Below are positions 1-9,800 of a stretch of DNA of 64,000 nucleotides, in pieces. The stretch is from Paraoerskovia sediminicola. GTDB lineage: Bacteria; Actinomycetota; Actinomycetes; Actinomycetales; Cellulomonadaceae. How positions within the stretch are numbered: position 1 is the first letter of the stretch; the number at the start of each line of letters is the position of its first letter. Location: assembly GCF_030296575.1 (NCBI RefSeq), contig NZ_AP027729.1, positions 930,001-994,000 on the forward strand. The letters run 5' to 3'. The position numbers were made by a program, and so were the translations under genes. The notes beneath the pieces are model-generated. The model did not search any database and was not told the origin of the DNA. It saw nothing but the letters and a program-made list of their open reading frames with translations.

Positions 1-2
1 AC

Positions 3-1172
3 CCGACGACACCGTCCGACGATCAGGACCGACCGCTCACCGTGGACCTCACGCTCCCGCTGCGCGAGCCCTTCGACGCCGCGGGGGTCTTCGGGTGGCT
101 CGCGGCCCGCGCGCTTCCCGGTATCGAGATCGTCGAGACCAGCGAGATCGCCGAGACCAGCGAGACCGTGGAGACCAGCGAGATCGTCGAGACCACGGAG
201 ACCGTCAAGACCGCCACATCCGCCGCCGGCACCTCGACCGGCCCGAACTACCGCTATGCCCGCACCGTCGCGCTCCCCCACGGTCCGAGCGCGATCGACG
301 TCCGCTGGCTCCCGGACGCCTCCGCCGGCCGGAAGTTCGTCCTGCGGCTCCACCTCGCGTCGCTCGCGGACCTGCCCGCCGCGGTCGCGCGGACCCGGCG
401 GCTCTTCGACCTCGACGCCGACCCGACCGCCGTCGACACCGCGCTGGCGCGCGACCCGCACCTCGCCGGGTCGGTGAGCGCGACCCCGGGTATCCGGGTC
501 CCCGGGGCCGTCGACCCGCACGAGATGGTTGTGCGCGCGATGGTCGGCCAGCAGATCAGCGTGGCTGCGGCCCGCACCCACCTGACCCGGCTCTCGGAGG
601 CGGGCACCCGGGTCGACGTCGGCGTCCCCGGCCTGGACCGGCTCTTCCCCGACCCCGCCCAGGTGGCCGAGCACGCGCCCGCGCGCCTGACCGGACCGCG
701 GCGCCGCATCGACGCCGTCGCCGCCACGGCGGCGGCGCTGGCCGACGGCTCCCTTGCCGTGACGAGCGCCGAAGACCCCGCGGCGATGCGCGCCGCGCTC
801 CTGGACCGGCCCGGGATCGGCCCGTGGACCGCCGACTATCTCGTGATGCGCGTGCTCGGCGACCCCGACGTGCTCCTCGCCTCGGACGTCGCGCTGCGCA
901 CCGGCGCGAAGACCCTGGGGCTCCCGGACCCGCGGGGGCGCGGGGCCTCGTACGACACCCGGTCCGACACCCGGTCCGACACCCGGTCCGGCACCCGGCA
1001 CGACACCCTGCCCGCCCCCTACGCCGACTGGGCCCCGTGGCGCTCGTACGCATCGATGCACCTGTGGCGCGCGGCGTCACCCGCCACGCCCCGGCCGTTC
1101 ACGCCCCGGCCCGACTCACCCCAGCCCGCCGCACCCCAGCCCACCGCAGCGGGCACGAAGGAGAACCCATGA
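3..1172 (+). CDS. alkA: AlkA-type DNA-3-methyladenine glycosylase domain, 5'-truncated (probably the C-terminal part of an Ada-AlkA fusion)
   Basis: The reading frame is open to the left edge, so the start lies outside the window. The visible part opens with an AlkA N-terminal segment (LPLREPFDAAGVFGWLAARA) and has the helix-hairpin-helix signature RPGIGPWTADYLVMR, followed by ASDVALR, whose Asp (about residue 282 counted from the GTG at 42) matches the catalytic Asp of E. coli AlkA. The enzyme excises alkylated purines. Actinobacteria commonly fuse Ada and AlkA, and the upstream open frame fits this, but a stand-alone gene starting at GTG 42 is possible. Two in-frame tandem repeats interrupt linker regions. 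The stop overlaps the start of ogt, so the two are probably one transcript. Confidence 0.85.
   Translation, partial: PTTPSDDQDRPLTVDLTLPLREPFDAAGVFGWLAARALPGIEIVETSEIAETSETVETSEIVETTETVKTATSAAGTSTGPNYRYARTVALPHGPSAIDVRWLPDASAGRKFVLRLHLASLADLPAAVARTRRLFDLDADPTAVDTALARDPHLAGSVSATPGIRVPGAVDPHEMVVRAMVGQQISVAAARTHLTRLSEAGTRVDVGVPGLDRLFPDPAQVAEHAPARLTGPRRRIDAVAATAAALADGSLAVTSAEDPAAMRAALLDRPGIGPWTADYLVMRVLGDPDVLLASDVALRTGAKTLGLPDPRGRGASYDTRSDTRSDTRSGTRHDTLPAPYADWAPWRSYASMHLWRAASPATPRPFTPRPDSPQPAAPQPTAAGTKENP
126..215. repeat. Five 18-bp in-frame tandem repeats (EIVETS-like)
   Basis: Five imperfect 18-bp units encode EIVETS, EIAETS, ETVETS, EIVETT and ETVKTA. They form a Glu/Thr-rich insert in the AlkA N-terminal domain that has no counterpart in E. 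coli AlkA. It looks like a slippage-type expansion of a surface loop. Confidence 0.9.
954..1001. repeat. Four 12-bp in-frame tandem repeats (DTRS)
   Basis: Three identical 12-bp units (GACACCCGGTCC) and a fourth diverged unit encode DTRS x3 then GTRH. They sit in the alkA linker between the catalytic HhH domain and the conserved WAPWRSYASMHLWRA C-terminal helix. Confidence 0.9.
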
Positions 1173-1765
1173 GCAGCACGACGAGCAGCACCACCGTGAC
1201 GAGCACCGCCGTGATGAGCACGACCCTGGCCACCCCCGACGGCCCCTTCACGGTCGTCGCCCGCTCCGGGGGCGCCGTCCTCGCCTCCGGCTGGACGGAC
1301 GACGTCGCGAGCCTCGTCGCGCTCGTCCACCCGAGCATCCGCCCGGTCGACGTCGAGCAGGTGCCGGACGGCGCGGCCGCCCTGGCAGGCCCGGTCGCCG
1401 CGGTCCGCGCGTACTACGCGGGCGACCTGGCCGCGCTGCGTGCCGTCGACGTCGAACAGGTGTCGGGGCCGTTCCGTCAGTCGGCATGGGACACCCTGCG
1501 GGACGTCGACCCAGGAGCCCCGGTGACCTACACGGAGTACGCGCAGCGGTGCGGCAGGCCGGCGGCCGTGCGCGCCGCGGCGGGTGCGTGCGCCCAGAAC
1601 GCCGCGGCCCTGTTCGTCCCGTGCCACCGGGTGCTGCGCTCCGACGGGACGCTGGGCGGGTTCCGCTACGGCCTCGGCGTGAAGGAGTCGCTGCTCGCCC
1701 GCGAGCGCGAAGCGGACCCGGCCGGCACACCTGCTGCCTGGGCCGGGCCGACGGTCACGCGCTGA
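1169..1765 (+). CDS. ogt: Methylated-DNA-[protein]-cysteine S-methyltransferase
   Basis: 198-residue suicide enzyme that moves the alkyl group from O6-alkylguanine to its own cysteine. The active site FVPCHRVL has the acceptor Cys at residue 152, followed by the conserved LGGFRYGLGVKESLL tail. The first ~17 residues are a Ser/Thr-rich run (MSSTTSSTTVTSTAVMS). ATG 1169 has GAAGGAG upstream and overlaps the alkA stop by 4 bp; an in-frame ATG at residue 16 is a possible alternative start. Together with alkA it forms an alkylation-repair pair. Its 3' end overlaps that of the convergent CDF gene by 11 bp. Confidence 0.93.
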   Translation: MSSTTSSTTVTSTAVMSTTLATPDGPFTVVARSGGAVLASGWTDDVASLVALVHPSIRPVDVEQVPDGAAALAGPVAAVRAYYAGDLAALRAVDVEQVSGPFRQSAWDTLRDVDPGAPVTYTEYAQRCGRPAAVRAAAGACAQNAAALFVPCHRVLRSDGTLGGFRYGLGVKESLLAREREADPAGTPAAWAGPTVTR

Positions 1766-2795
1766 GCGACGCGTCCTCGGGCGCCGAGACCGTGAGCACG
1801 GCGCCCGCGACGACCTGCTCGGCTGCGAGCCCGCGCTCGATCACGGCCAGCCGCCGCCCGACGTCGGACTCGGCGTCGTCGCCCTCCAGGTCGACCGCCG
1901 CGACGACGTACAGGGAGCGGGGGCCGACGAACTCGATGCGCAGGTAGGTGACGCGCACGACGCCGTCGCACTCGAGGATCCGCTGCAGCACGAGGACCCG
2001 GGTGCGGGGCTCGACGCCTTCGCCGACCAGGAAGCGGCGGTTGCGGTCGATGAGGATCACGGCGACGACCCCGAGCACGAGCCCGACGACGATCGACCCG
2101 ATGGCGTCGGGGACCGGCGAGCCGGTGATCTGGTGCAGGCCGACCCCGACGAACGCCACGAGCAGCCCCACGAGCGCTGCGGCGTCCTCCGCGAAGACGG
2201 CGCGCACCGTCGGGTCGGAGGTCCGCAGGACGTGCGAGAGCAGCTCGCGCTCGCCCGCGCGCGCCTCGGCCCTCGACTGCTTCACGGCCTGGAGGAACGA
2301 GAACCCCTCGAGCAGGAACGCGAACCCGAGCACCGCGTACGCGATCCCGTAGTCGTCGGCCGGCTCGGGGTGGACCAGCTCCTGGATGCCGTGCGTGATC
2401 GACACCCCGGCACCGATCGCGAAGAGCCCGATCGCCGCGAACATCGACCAGACGTAGGCCTCGCGGCCGTGCCCGAGCGGGTGCTGGGGCGAGGCGGGCC
2501 GCCGGGCGCGCTTGTCGGCGATCAGGAGGAACACCTCGTTCCCCGTGTCCGCCCACGAGTGCACGGCCTCCGCCATCATCGACGCGGACCCCGTGAGCAC
2601 CGCGGCGAACGACTTGGCGACCGCGATGACCGCGTTCGCGGCGAACGCGATGACCACCGTGAGCGTGCTCTCGGTGGCCTCGCCGTCACTGCTCGCGCCG
2701 ACCGAGCCCGCGAGCCTCGCCCCGGTCGTGACGTCGCGCTCCGGGGTGTCGGACGCCGGCCCGGGGGTCGGGTCCGTCGGCTGGGGCTGGGTCAT
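1755..2795 (-). CDS. Cation diffusion facilitator family transporter
   Basis: 346-residue inner-membrane metal/H+ antiporter of the CDF family. An N-terminal hydrophilic stretch (~40 aa) precedes a six-helix region. Metal-site motifs are HSWADTGN in TM2 and EDAAALVG in TM5, where the usual His is Glu as in the ZnT9-like branch. A cytoplasmic C-terminal domain follows. The substrate (Zn, Co, Mn or Fe) cannot be read from sequence. It starts 43 bp downstream of mrpG on the same strand, so it may be transcribed with the Mrp operon. Confidence 0.88.
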   Translation of the reverse strand: MTQPQPTDPTPGPASDTPERDVTTGARLAGSVGASSDGEATESTLTVVIAFAANAVIAVAKSFAAVLTGSASMMAEAVHSWADTGNEVFLLIADKRARRPASPQHPLGHGREAYVWSMFAAIGLFAIGAGVSITHGIQELVHPEPADDYGIAYAVLGFAFLLEGFSFLQAVKQSRAEARAGERELLSHVLRTSDPTVRAVFAEDAAALVGLLVAFVGVGLHQITGSPVPDAIGSIVVGLVLGVVAVILIDRNRRFLVGEGVEPRTRVLVLQRILECDGVVRVTYLRIEFVGPRSLYVVAAVDLEGDDAESDVGRRLAVIERGLAAEQVVAGAVLTVSAPEDASLSA

Positions 2796-2838
2796 GGGAT
2801 CCGTCCTACCACGCGCCCGGCGCGCAGGCCGGGGACGC

Positions 2839-3387
2839 TCATCGCTCGTCGACGGTGCCGGAGCCGCCCACGTCGGCGTCTTCAGCCCCGTCGGCCTGGT
2901 CAGCCCCGTCGGCCCGGTCAGCGTGGTCGGAGGTGCTCGACCCGCCCTGGTCGGTCCCGTCGCGCTGCGTCCGGACGGCCTCGGCCTCGACGGCCCGTGA
3001 GGCGTCGGCGGCCTCGCGCTCGGCGGTCGTCTGGTCGGGGCTGAGCTCGTCGAGCGCCAGCAGCTCGGTCCGGACCTTGCCCGTGCGGAAGCCCGCCCGG
3101 CCGACCATGTGCGCCGCGACGGGGGCGGTGAGCAGCTGGAACACGGCGACCAGGACGAGCATCCCGACGACGGTCCAGGAGTGGACCCGCAGCCCGACGC
3201 CGCAGAGCAGGAGGATCAGCCCGAGCACCTGAGGCTTGGTGGCGGCGTGCATGCGGCCCAGCAGGTCGGGGAAGCGCGCGACGCCGACCCCGGCGGCGAA
3301 AGTCAGGAACGCGCCGCAGAGCATGAGCAGGCCGGCGACGACGTCGGCGGCCACGGCCCAGCCGTCCCAGTGCAGGATCTCGCTCAT
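2839..3387 (-). CDS. mrpG: Mrp Na+/H+ antiporter subunit G
   Basis: 182 residues. Residues 1-110 are a typical MrpG/MnhG with three membrane helices (GVARFPDLLGRMHAATKPQ motif). Residues 110-182 are an acidic, Ala/Asp-rich tail (GADQADGAEDADVGG), longer than usual. Last gene of the Mrp operon; MrpG assembles with A-F into the multisubunit antiporter that drives Na+ extrusion and pH homeostasis. Its ATG overlaps the restored mrpF stop (ATGA). Confidence 0.92.
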   Translation of the reverse strand: MSEILHWDGWAVAADVVAGLLMLCGAFLTFAAGVGVARFPDLLGRMHAATKPQVLGLILLLCGVGLRVHSWTVVGMLVLVAVFQLLTAPVAAHMVGRAGFRTGKVRTELLALDELSPDQTTAEREAADASRAVEAEAVRTQRDGTDQGGSSTSDHADRADGADQADGAEDADVGGSGTVDER

Positions 3388-3802
3388 CGCACCTCCCCTC
3401 GGGGTTGCCGCCGTGGTGCTCGGGGTCGATCGCGGCCTCCCGCTCGGCCTCGCGCTCGCGCTCGACGGCCTCGAGGCGGGCGGCGTCGTCGGCGGCGACC
3501 TCTTCCGCCGTGCGGATGCGCCCCTCGCCCTCGGGCTCGACGGCGGCGAACCGGGAGATCAGCACCGAGCCCACGAAGCCGACCAGGGACAGGACGACCA
3601 GGATCGGGATCGTCTCGGTGCGGCGCGAGAACGCCGCCTCGATCGCGATGGCGCCGACCAGGGTGGCGGTGAACACGTCGAGCCCGATGGTGCGGTCCAG
3701 CATCGACGGGCCGCGCTCGATCCGGACGATCGCGAGCACCGCGGCGGTGGCGACGAACGCCGCGCACACGATCGCGACGACGACGGCGACGGTCGCGGTC
3801 AT
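3384..3802 (-). CDS. mrpF: Mrp Na+/H+ antiporter subunit F (apparent frameshift at 3' end)
   Basis: Small three-helix subunit: helices at residues ~5-25, 35-55 and 62-82, with the RGPSMLDRTIGLDV motif, then a charged tail (about 139 aa if corrected). As given, the frame misses its stop and runs ~150 residues through mrpG in a shadow frame. One extra base in the run at 3395-3398 (GGGG on the minus strand) gives a tail ending GEVR and a TGA overlapping the mrpG ATG as ATGA, like every other junction of this operon. A homopolymer miscall is therefore favoured over a real extension. Confidence 0.85.
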
Positions 3803-4479
3803 CGGCCCTCCTCCGGGTCTCGGCCGGTCCTCGGCCCGTCCTCGGGTCCCGCTGACCAGGGCGATGGCTCCGGGGTGTCACCGGCCATCGCGGCGCGCGC
3901 CTCGTCGTCCGCCACCGTGAGGCCGGCCGGCCCGAGGCCGGCGCGGGCCAGCTCGCGGTCCGACGCGAAGGCGCGCAGCACCCGCTCCTCGAGGTCGTGG
4001 ATCTCGCGTCGGACGGCGTCCGGCCCGCCCGACGACTCGAGGTCCAGCACGTGGACGTACAGCACGCCGGTGAGCCGGTGCGCCTCGATGATGACGGTCC
4101 CCGGGACCAGCGACGTGAGGATCGACGCGACCGTCAGGTAGAGGTCGCCCGCGTTGCGCATCGGGACCCGGACCACCGCACCGTGCGGAGTCCACCCGAC
4201 GCGCAGCGCCTGGGCCGCGACCTGCACCGACGCCACCGCGAGGTCGCGCACGAAGTGCCCGACGAGCCGCAGGAACCCGCCGACCCTGAACTGCCCCTGG
4301 AAGTCGATCTTCGGGAGCGGCATGAACGACACGACGAGCACCCCGAGCAGCGCGCCCACCAGCAGCGTCCCCCACGCGACGCTGCCCCACAGCAGCGCCC
4401 AGACGACCATCAGCCACAGCGCCGCGTGCCACTGCGTGCGCACGCGGCGACGCCAGCGGAACCAGTACCCGGGGCTCAC
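3799..4479 (-). CDS. mrpE: Mrp Na+/H+ antiporter subunit E
   Basis: 226 residues, MnhE/MrpE family. Two N-terminal helices (HAALWLMVVWALLWG; LLVGALLGVLVVSFM) precede a cytoplasmic domain with the family motif PGTVIIEAHRLTGVLYVHVLD. The tail (~50 aa) is Pro/Asp-rich. GTG start at 4479 has GGGAGG upstream; the GTGA overlaps the mrpD stop, and its own stop overlaps the mrpF ATG, indicating translational coupling. Confidence 0.92.
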   Translation of the reverse strand: MSPGYWFRWRRRVRTQWHAALWLMVVWALLWGSVAWGTLLVGALLGVLVVSFMPLPKIDFQGQFRVGGFLRLVGHFVRDLAVASVQVAAQALRVGWTPHGAVVRVPMRNAGDLYLTVASILTSLVPGTVIIEAHRLTGVLYVHVLDLESSGGPDAVRREIHDLEERVLRAFASDRELARAGLGPAGLTVADDEARAAMAGDTPEPSPWSAGPEDGPRTGRDPEEGR

Positions 4480-6191
4480 TCCGCACCTCCCGGTCCCGTG
4501 TCGTCCGTGCCTGTGGACGAGCCGACAGACGTGCGCGCAGACGTGGGTTCGGGCGTGCGCGGGTCGCCCGGTTCCGGGGAGACGATCGACCCCGGCGCCG
4601 TCGTCGGCTCCTCCTCGGGCTCCGCGTCGTCGCCGTCGATGCTGCCGTCCACCTTCTTGCCCTCGTCCGACTCCCCCTCGCCCCGCAGCGCCCCGCCGGG
4701 GAACACGGCGTCCACGTAGGACGTGCCGTCCATGAGTGTCGCGGCGGCCCGCTCGGAGTACGAGTACAGCGGGCCGGCCACGACCGTGATGCCCACGCCG
4801 AGGACGACGAGCGCCGTCGTCGGGCCGACCATCGCGCGCGGCAGCCGCACCGGCGGGAGGTCCGCGGGTGGCGTCTGCCAGAACGCCTTGTTCCACGCCT
4901 TGACGATCGCGTACAGCGTGAGAAGCGACGTGACCACGCTGCCGACGACGAGCACCCAGACGAGCGGGGTCCCCTGCCGTGCGCCCTCCTCGAGGAGCCC
5001 GACCTTCCCGAGGAAGCCCGACAGCGGCGGGATGCCCGCGAGGTTCATCGCGGGGACGAAGAAGAGGATCGCGAGCCCCGGCGCCGCCCGCGCCAGGCCT
5101 CCGAGCCGGTCGAGCGACGTGGACCCGCCCCGGCGCTCGACGAGCCCGACGACGAGGAACAGCGTGGTCTGGACGGTGATGTGGTGCACGACGTAGAAGA
5201 TCGCCGCCGACATCCCCGCCTCGGTGGCGAGCGCGATCCCGAAGACCATGTAGCCGATGTGGCTGACGAGGGTGAACGAGAGCAGGCGCTTGATGTCGTT
5301 CTGCGCGACGGCTCCGAGGATCCCGACGATCATCGTCAGGAGCGCCAGGACGAGGAGCACCGTGTCGACCCGGCCGTCGGGGAACAGCAGGGTCTGTGTC
5401 CGGATGATCGCGTAGACGCCCACCTTGGTGAGCAGGCCGGCGAAGACGGCGGTGACGGGCGCGGGCGCGGTCGGGTAGGAGTCCGGCAGCCATGCGGAGA
5501 GCGGGAAGATCGCCGCCTTGATCCCGAACGCGAGCAGGAGGAGGAGCTCGAGGATCAGCCGCGTGCTCGGCTCGATGTCCGGCATGCGCTCGGCGAGCTG
5601 CGCGAGGTTCACGGTCCCCGCTGCCGCGTACGTCAGCGCGATCGCGACGAGGAAGACGACGGAGGACACGAGCCCGACGACGACGTAGATCGCGCCGGCC
5701 CGGATGCGCTCGCCCGTGCCGCCCAGCGTCAGCAGCACGTAGCTGGCCGCGAGCAGCACCTCGAAGCCGACGTAGAGGTTGAACAGGTCGCCGGAGAGGA
5801 ACGCGTTCGACACCCCGGCCGCCAGCACCAGGTAGGTCGGGTGGTAGATCGCCACCGGCGCGGCCTCGTCACCGTCCGCGATGCCCTGCCCCAACGAGTA
5901 GAGGAGCACCGCGAGGAGCATGACCGACGAGACGACCAGCATCAGCGCCGAGAGCCGGTCGGCGACGAGGTTGATCCCGACCGGGGCCGACCACCCGCCG
6001 ACGTTCACGACGAGCGGGCCGTCGTCCGCCGCCACGAGCAGGCCGACCGCCGCCAGGACCATGAGGACCAGGGTCGTGACCGAGATGATGCGCTGCGCGC
6101 GGGGGAACCGCCACAGCGCGAGGGTGAGCCCCGCGGCGAACAGCGGCAGCATCACGGGCAGCGGGACGAGCGTCTGGAGGGAGTAGCTCAC
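4476..6191 (-). CDS. mrpD: Mrp Na+/H+ antiporter subunit D
   Basis: 571 residues, a proton-translocating NuoN/NuoM-like subunit with about 14 membrane helices. It contains the Proton_antipo_M domain with conserved KAAIFPLSAWLPDSYPTAP and LLTKVGVYAIIR, including the functional lysines. The last ~90 residues are an acidic, Pro/Thr-rich cytoplasmic tail unusual for MrpD (DGDDAEPEEEP). GTG start overlaps the mrpC stop (GTGA). Confidence 0.94.
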   Translation of the reverse strand: MSYSLQTLVPLPVMLPLFAAGLTLALWRFPRAQRIISVTTLVLMVLAAVGLLVAADDGPLVVNVGGWSAPVGINLVADRLSALMLVVSSVMLLAVLLYSLGQGIADGDEAAPVAIYHPTYLVLAAGVSNAFLSGDLFNLYVGFEVLLAASYVLLTLGGTGERIRAGAIYVVVGLVSSVVFLVAIALTYAAAGTVNLAQLAERMPDIEPSTRLILELLLLLAFGIKAAIFPLSAWLPDSYPTAPAPVTAVFAGLLTKVGVYAIIRTQTLLFPDGRVDTVLLVLALLTMIVGILGAVAQNDIKRLLSFTLVSHIGYMVFGIALATEAGMSAAIFYVVHHITVQTTLFLVVGLVERRGGSTSLDRLGGLARAAPGLAILFFVPAMNLAGIPPLSGFLGKVGLLEEGARQGTPLVWVLVVGSVVTSLLTLYAIVKAWNKAFWQTPPADLPPVRLPRAMVGPTTALVVLGVGITVVAGPLYSYSERAAATLMDGTSYVDAVFPGGALRGEGESDEGKKVDGSIDGDDAEPEEEPTTAPGSIVSPEPGDPRTPEPTSARTSVGSSTGTDDTGPGGAE

Positions 6192-6739
6192 GACGGGTCA
6201 CCGCCGGAGGTCGTGCCGGAGCGCCCAGGCTGCGTGCCGTGGTCCTTCGGGTGGTCCTTGCCGTCCCGGTGCCGACGGTCGTCCTCGCCGAGCCTGCTCG
6301 TCTCGTCGCGCACCGTCGACGCCTCGTCGTCGAGCGACGTGTTGTCGGCGGCGTCCGAGTCGTCGTACGCGGGCTCGTTCGTCGCTGCGATCCGCGCGAC
6401 GCGGCGGTCCTCGAGGTCGTCCTGGACCTCGTCGTGGCCGTGCAGCTGCCACGACCGGTACGCCATGGCGAGCACGAACGCGGTGAGCCCGAGGGTGATG
6501 ACGATCGCCGTGAGCACCATCGCCTGGACCAGGGGGTCGCTCATCTCCCCCACCGGTGTCAGGCCGACGATCGGGGCGCCTCCGGCACGTCCGCCCGCGA
6601 CGAGGAACAGCAGGTTCGCACCGTTGCCGATGAGGATGAACCCGATCAGCACCCGCGTCAGGCTCCGCTCCAGGAGCAGGTAGACCCCGGTCGCGAACAG
6701 CACGCCGATCGCGAGGACGATCGCGAGGCTCGGGGTCAT
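6188..6739 (-). CDS. mrpC: Mrp Na+/H+ antiporter subunit C
   Basis: 183 residues; NuoK-like three-helix core (residues 1-110) with the motif LIGNGANLLFL and a charged His/Asp-rich C-terminal tail of ~75 residues. ATG 6739 is chosen because the family begins with a short hydrophilic start directly before helix 1 (MTPSLAIVLAIGVL). The longer frame upstream has shadow-type composition. No strong RBS is visible; the ATG overlaps the stop of a 38-codon reading frame, suggesting coupling. Confidence 0.92.
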   Translation of the reverse strand: MTPSLAIVLAIGVLFATGVYLLLERSLTRVLIGFILIGNGANLLFLVAGGRAGGAPIVGLTPVGEMSDPLVQAMVLTAIVITLGLTAFVLAMAYRSWQLHGHDEVQDDLEDRRVARIAATNEPAYDDSDAADNTSLDDEASTVRDETSRLGEDDRRHRDGKDHPKDHGTQPGRSGTTSGGDPS

Positions 6740-6852
6740 GCCGAAGCCGGTCTCGGGGTCGGCTCGTCGGTCGACGCGGGCAGGACCCCGCCGACCCGGG
6801 CGGCGACGTGGCCGACCCGGCCACCGAGGGACTCGAGGACGTCGGTGATCAC
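6736..6852 (-). CDS. 38-residue small open reading frame between mrpA and mrpC (or MrpA C-terminal extension)
   Basis: GTG 6852 overlaps the mrpA stop (GTGA) and its TGA overlaps the mrpC ATG (ATGA), so it fills the only gap in an otherwise fully overlapping operon. Codons are GC3-rich like the neighbours; only four end in A or T. The peptide starts VITDVLESLGGRVGHVAARV, a likely amphipathic helix, followed by a Pro/Thr-rich tail. Either it is a separate small protein, or a single-base error near the mrpA stop has cut a 38-residue C-terminal extension off MrpA. No homologue recognised. Confidence 0.45.
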   Translation of the reverse strand: MITDVLESLGGRVGHVAARVGGVLPASTDEPTPRPASA

Positions 6853-9800
6853 GGCCGCTCACCGCCGATCACGGTGGGGTCGAGCGCCTCGAGCTCGGAC
6901 TCGGGCCCGGTGTCGAGGTCGCCGTCGGTGATCTCCGCCTGCCGGTCGAGCTCGCCGCCGAGCGAACGCAGGATGTCGAGCACGAGGCCGATCACGAGCA
7001 GGAACACCCCGATGTCGAAGAACAGCGACGTCACGAGGTGGACCTCTCCGAGCACGGGGACGTGGAGGTCCAGGATCACGCTCTGCAGCACCTCGCCCCC
7101 GGCCAGGAGTGCGAGGAGACCCACGCCGGCCGACAGGAACAATCCCGTACCGAGCAGCAGCCCCGGGTGGACGGGGGCCGCCTCGCCGAGCTCGTACCGC
7201 CCGCCCGCCAGGTAGCGCACGAGCAGGGCGATCCCGACGAGCAGGCCCGCGGCGAACCCGCCGCCGGGCGAGTTGTGCCCCGAGAACAGCAGGTAGAGCG
7301 CGAAGACGATCATCGAGTGGAACACGAGGCGCGTCACGACCTCGAAGATCACGGACCGCCGTTGCGGTGCGAGCGTCGACTCGGCCCGCAACCAGGGCCG
7401 CATCGCCGGGCTGGCACCCTCGCGGGCCCCGGTGCCCCGGGTCCGCAGGGCACCGCCGGGGTCCGGCGTGCCCGACCAGACCTTGGGCTGTCGCGTCGAG
7501 AGGTCCTCGGTCGCCCGCAGCCTCGGGATCTCGCCGCTCCTGCGCCGCAGGAACACGAGCGACGCGACGCCCGTCGCCGCGACGAGCAGCACCGAGATCT
7601 CACCGACCGTGTCCCACGCACGGATGTCCACGAGGGTCACGTTGACGACGTTCTTGCCGCCCCCGAACTCGTCGGCCTCGCTCGGGAAGTCGATGGAGAC
7701 GGGCAGCGCCGTGCGCGCCAGCGGGGCGACGATCGCGAAGCCCATCATGACGACGCCGACCGCGACGCCGATGCCGAGCCGCACGTACCGGCTGACCGCG
7801 AGCGGCCGGTCGGAGAAGTACGGGGGCAGACGGCGCAGCACCAGCACCATGACGGCGAGCGTCACGGTCTCGACGAGCACCTGCGTCATGGCGAGGTCTG
7901 GCGCTCCGTGCAGCAGGAAGAGCGCGGCGTTGCCGTAGCCGGCGGCCCCGACGAGCAGGACGGCCTTGAGCCGACGGCGCGCACGGGTCGCGAGGATCGT
8001 CGCCACCGCGATCGCCACGACGACGACCATCTGCGCGGGCCGGTCCCACAGCTTGACCTCCAGCTCGCCGCGCCACCCGGCCAGGCCCGCGATCCCGGGG
8101 CCGATCACCATGACGACGAGGATCGCTCCGAGGTAGAACGGCAGCGAGCCTCGCTGCGTGGCCGCGGTGACGTCGGCCGCGATCTCGTCGAGGCGCCGCA
8201 TGGTGCGCCGGTAGACGACGTCGGCCTCGACGACGTGCGGGGCCCGCGCCTGGAAGCGCTCGACGCGTTCCCGGGCCCAGAAGAGCAGCGCACCGACGAC
8301 ATAGACGCCCAGGGTCAGCACGACCGGCAGGCCGAACCCGCCCCACAGGGTGAGGTGTCCAGGCTCGCCCTCCGGGTACGTCTCGGCGTACGGCCCGAGG
8401 ATCGCCTCGCCCAGGTGCGGGAGGAGCGCGGCGGCGAGTCCCAGGAGAGCCAGGATCGCGGGCGGTCCGACGAGCAGCACGGACGGCCGCTCGACCTCGC
8501 CCGGGTCGACGGGGTGCTCGACGTCGCCGCTGCCGGTCCGCCGGTCGGTCGCCGCGCCGCGCTCGGTCGCCGGACCCTTGGAGGCGAACGCGCCCCACCA
8601 GAACCGGAGGCTGTACGCCACCGTCAGGACGGAACCCACGACGAACGCCCAGAGCACGACCTGGTCGACCCACCCGTCCTCGGCGCCGTGGACCAGGGAC
8701 TCCAGCGCGGCCTCCTTGGCGACGTACCCGGCGAACGGCGGGAAGCCCATCATCGACAGGGTGGCGAGCGCGGCGGCCGTCGCCGTGACGGGGAGCCGGC
8801 GCCCGACGCCGGTCAGTCGGCGCAGGTCGCGGGTCCCGGTGGCGGCGTCGACGATGCCGACGACGAGGAAGAGCGCCGCCTTGAACATCGCGTGCGCGCC
8901 GATCATCGCAAGCCCCGCCAGGGCCGCGCCCCGGGTGCCGAGGCCGACCAACAGGATGATCAGGCCGAGCTGGCTCACCGTCCCGAACGCGAGGACGAGC
9001 TTGAGGTCGTGCTGTCGCAGCGCGCGGTAGCCGCCCAGCAGCATGGTGCCCGTCCCGAGGGTGATCACCATGACCTGCCACACGGGCAGCTCCGCGTACG
9101 CCGGGGCGAACCGGGCCACGAGGTAGACGCCGGCCTTCACCATCGCCGCCGCGTGCAGGTAGGCGCTCACCGGGGTCGGCGCGGCCATCGCCGCGGGGAG
9201 CCAGAAGTGGAACGGGATCAGCGCCGACTTCGTCGCGGCGCCCACGAGCAGCAGAGCCACCGCGACCGGGACCGCGCCGCCCTCAGGAGGGTGCGCGACG
9301 ACGTCCGACAGCCGGTAGGTCCCCGCGGCCTCACCGAGGATCACCAGGCCCACGAGCATGGCGAGCCCGCCGGCCGTGGTGACGACGATCGCCTGCATCG
9401 CGGCACGGCGGCTCGCCTTGCGGTCCGCGTAGTGGCTGATCAGGAGGTAGGAGAAGACGGTCGTGAGCTCCCAGAACACGAACAGGAGCAGCAGGTCGTC
9501 GGCGGTCACGAGGCCGACCATCGTCCCCGCGAACGCCGTCAGGACCGCACCGAAGCGCCGCAGGCCTGCGGCGGTCCGGGAGAAGTACGCCGAGCAGTAC
9601 ACGAGGACGAGCGCGCCCACCCCGCCCACCAGCAGCAGCATGAACCACGAGAGCGTGTCGAGCCGGAACGCCAGCTCGAGACCGAGCGACGGGACCCACG
9701 CGACGCTCTCGGTCGGGAAGTCGCCCGCCATGACCTGCGGCGTGTGGGCTAGGGCGTAGGCCGCGGCGGACGCCGGTGCGAGGGCCATGACCCAGAACGC

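Noticed and set aside
95..1765. Long Arg/Pro-rich reading frame over alkA joined in frame to ogt
   Set aside because: The first ~350 residues are a shadow of the alkA codons (Arg/Pro/Ala runs); only the part from ATG 1169 has family motifs.
2918..3802. 294-residue MrpF with a long Arg-rich C-terminus
   Set aside because: The extension is the shadow of mrpG; one base at 3395-3398 restores a normal stop.
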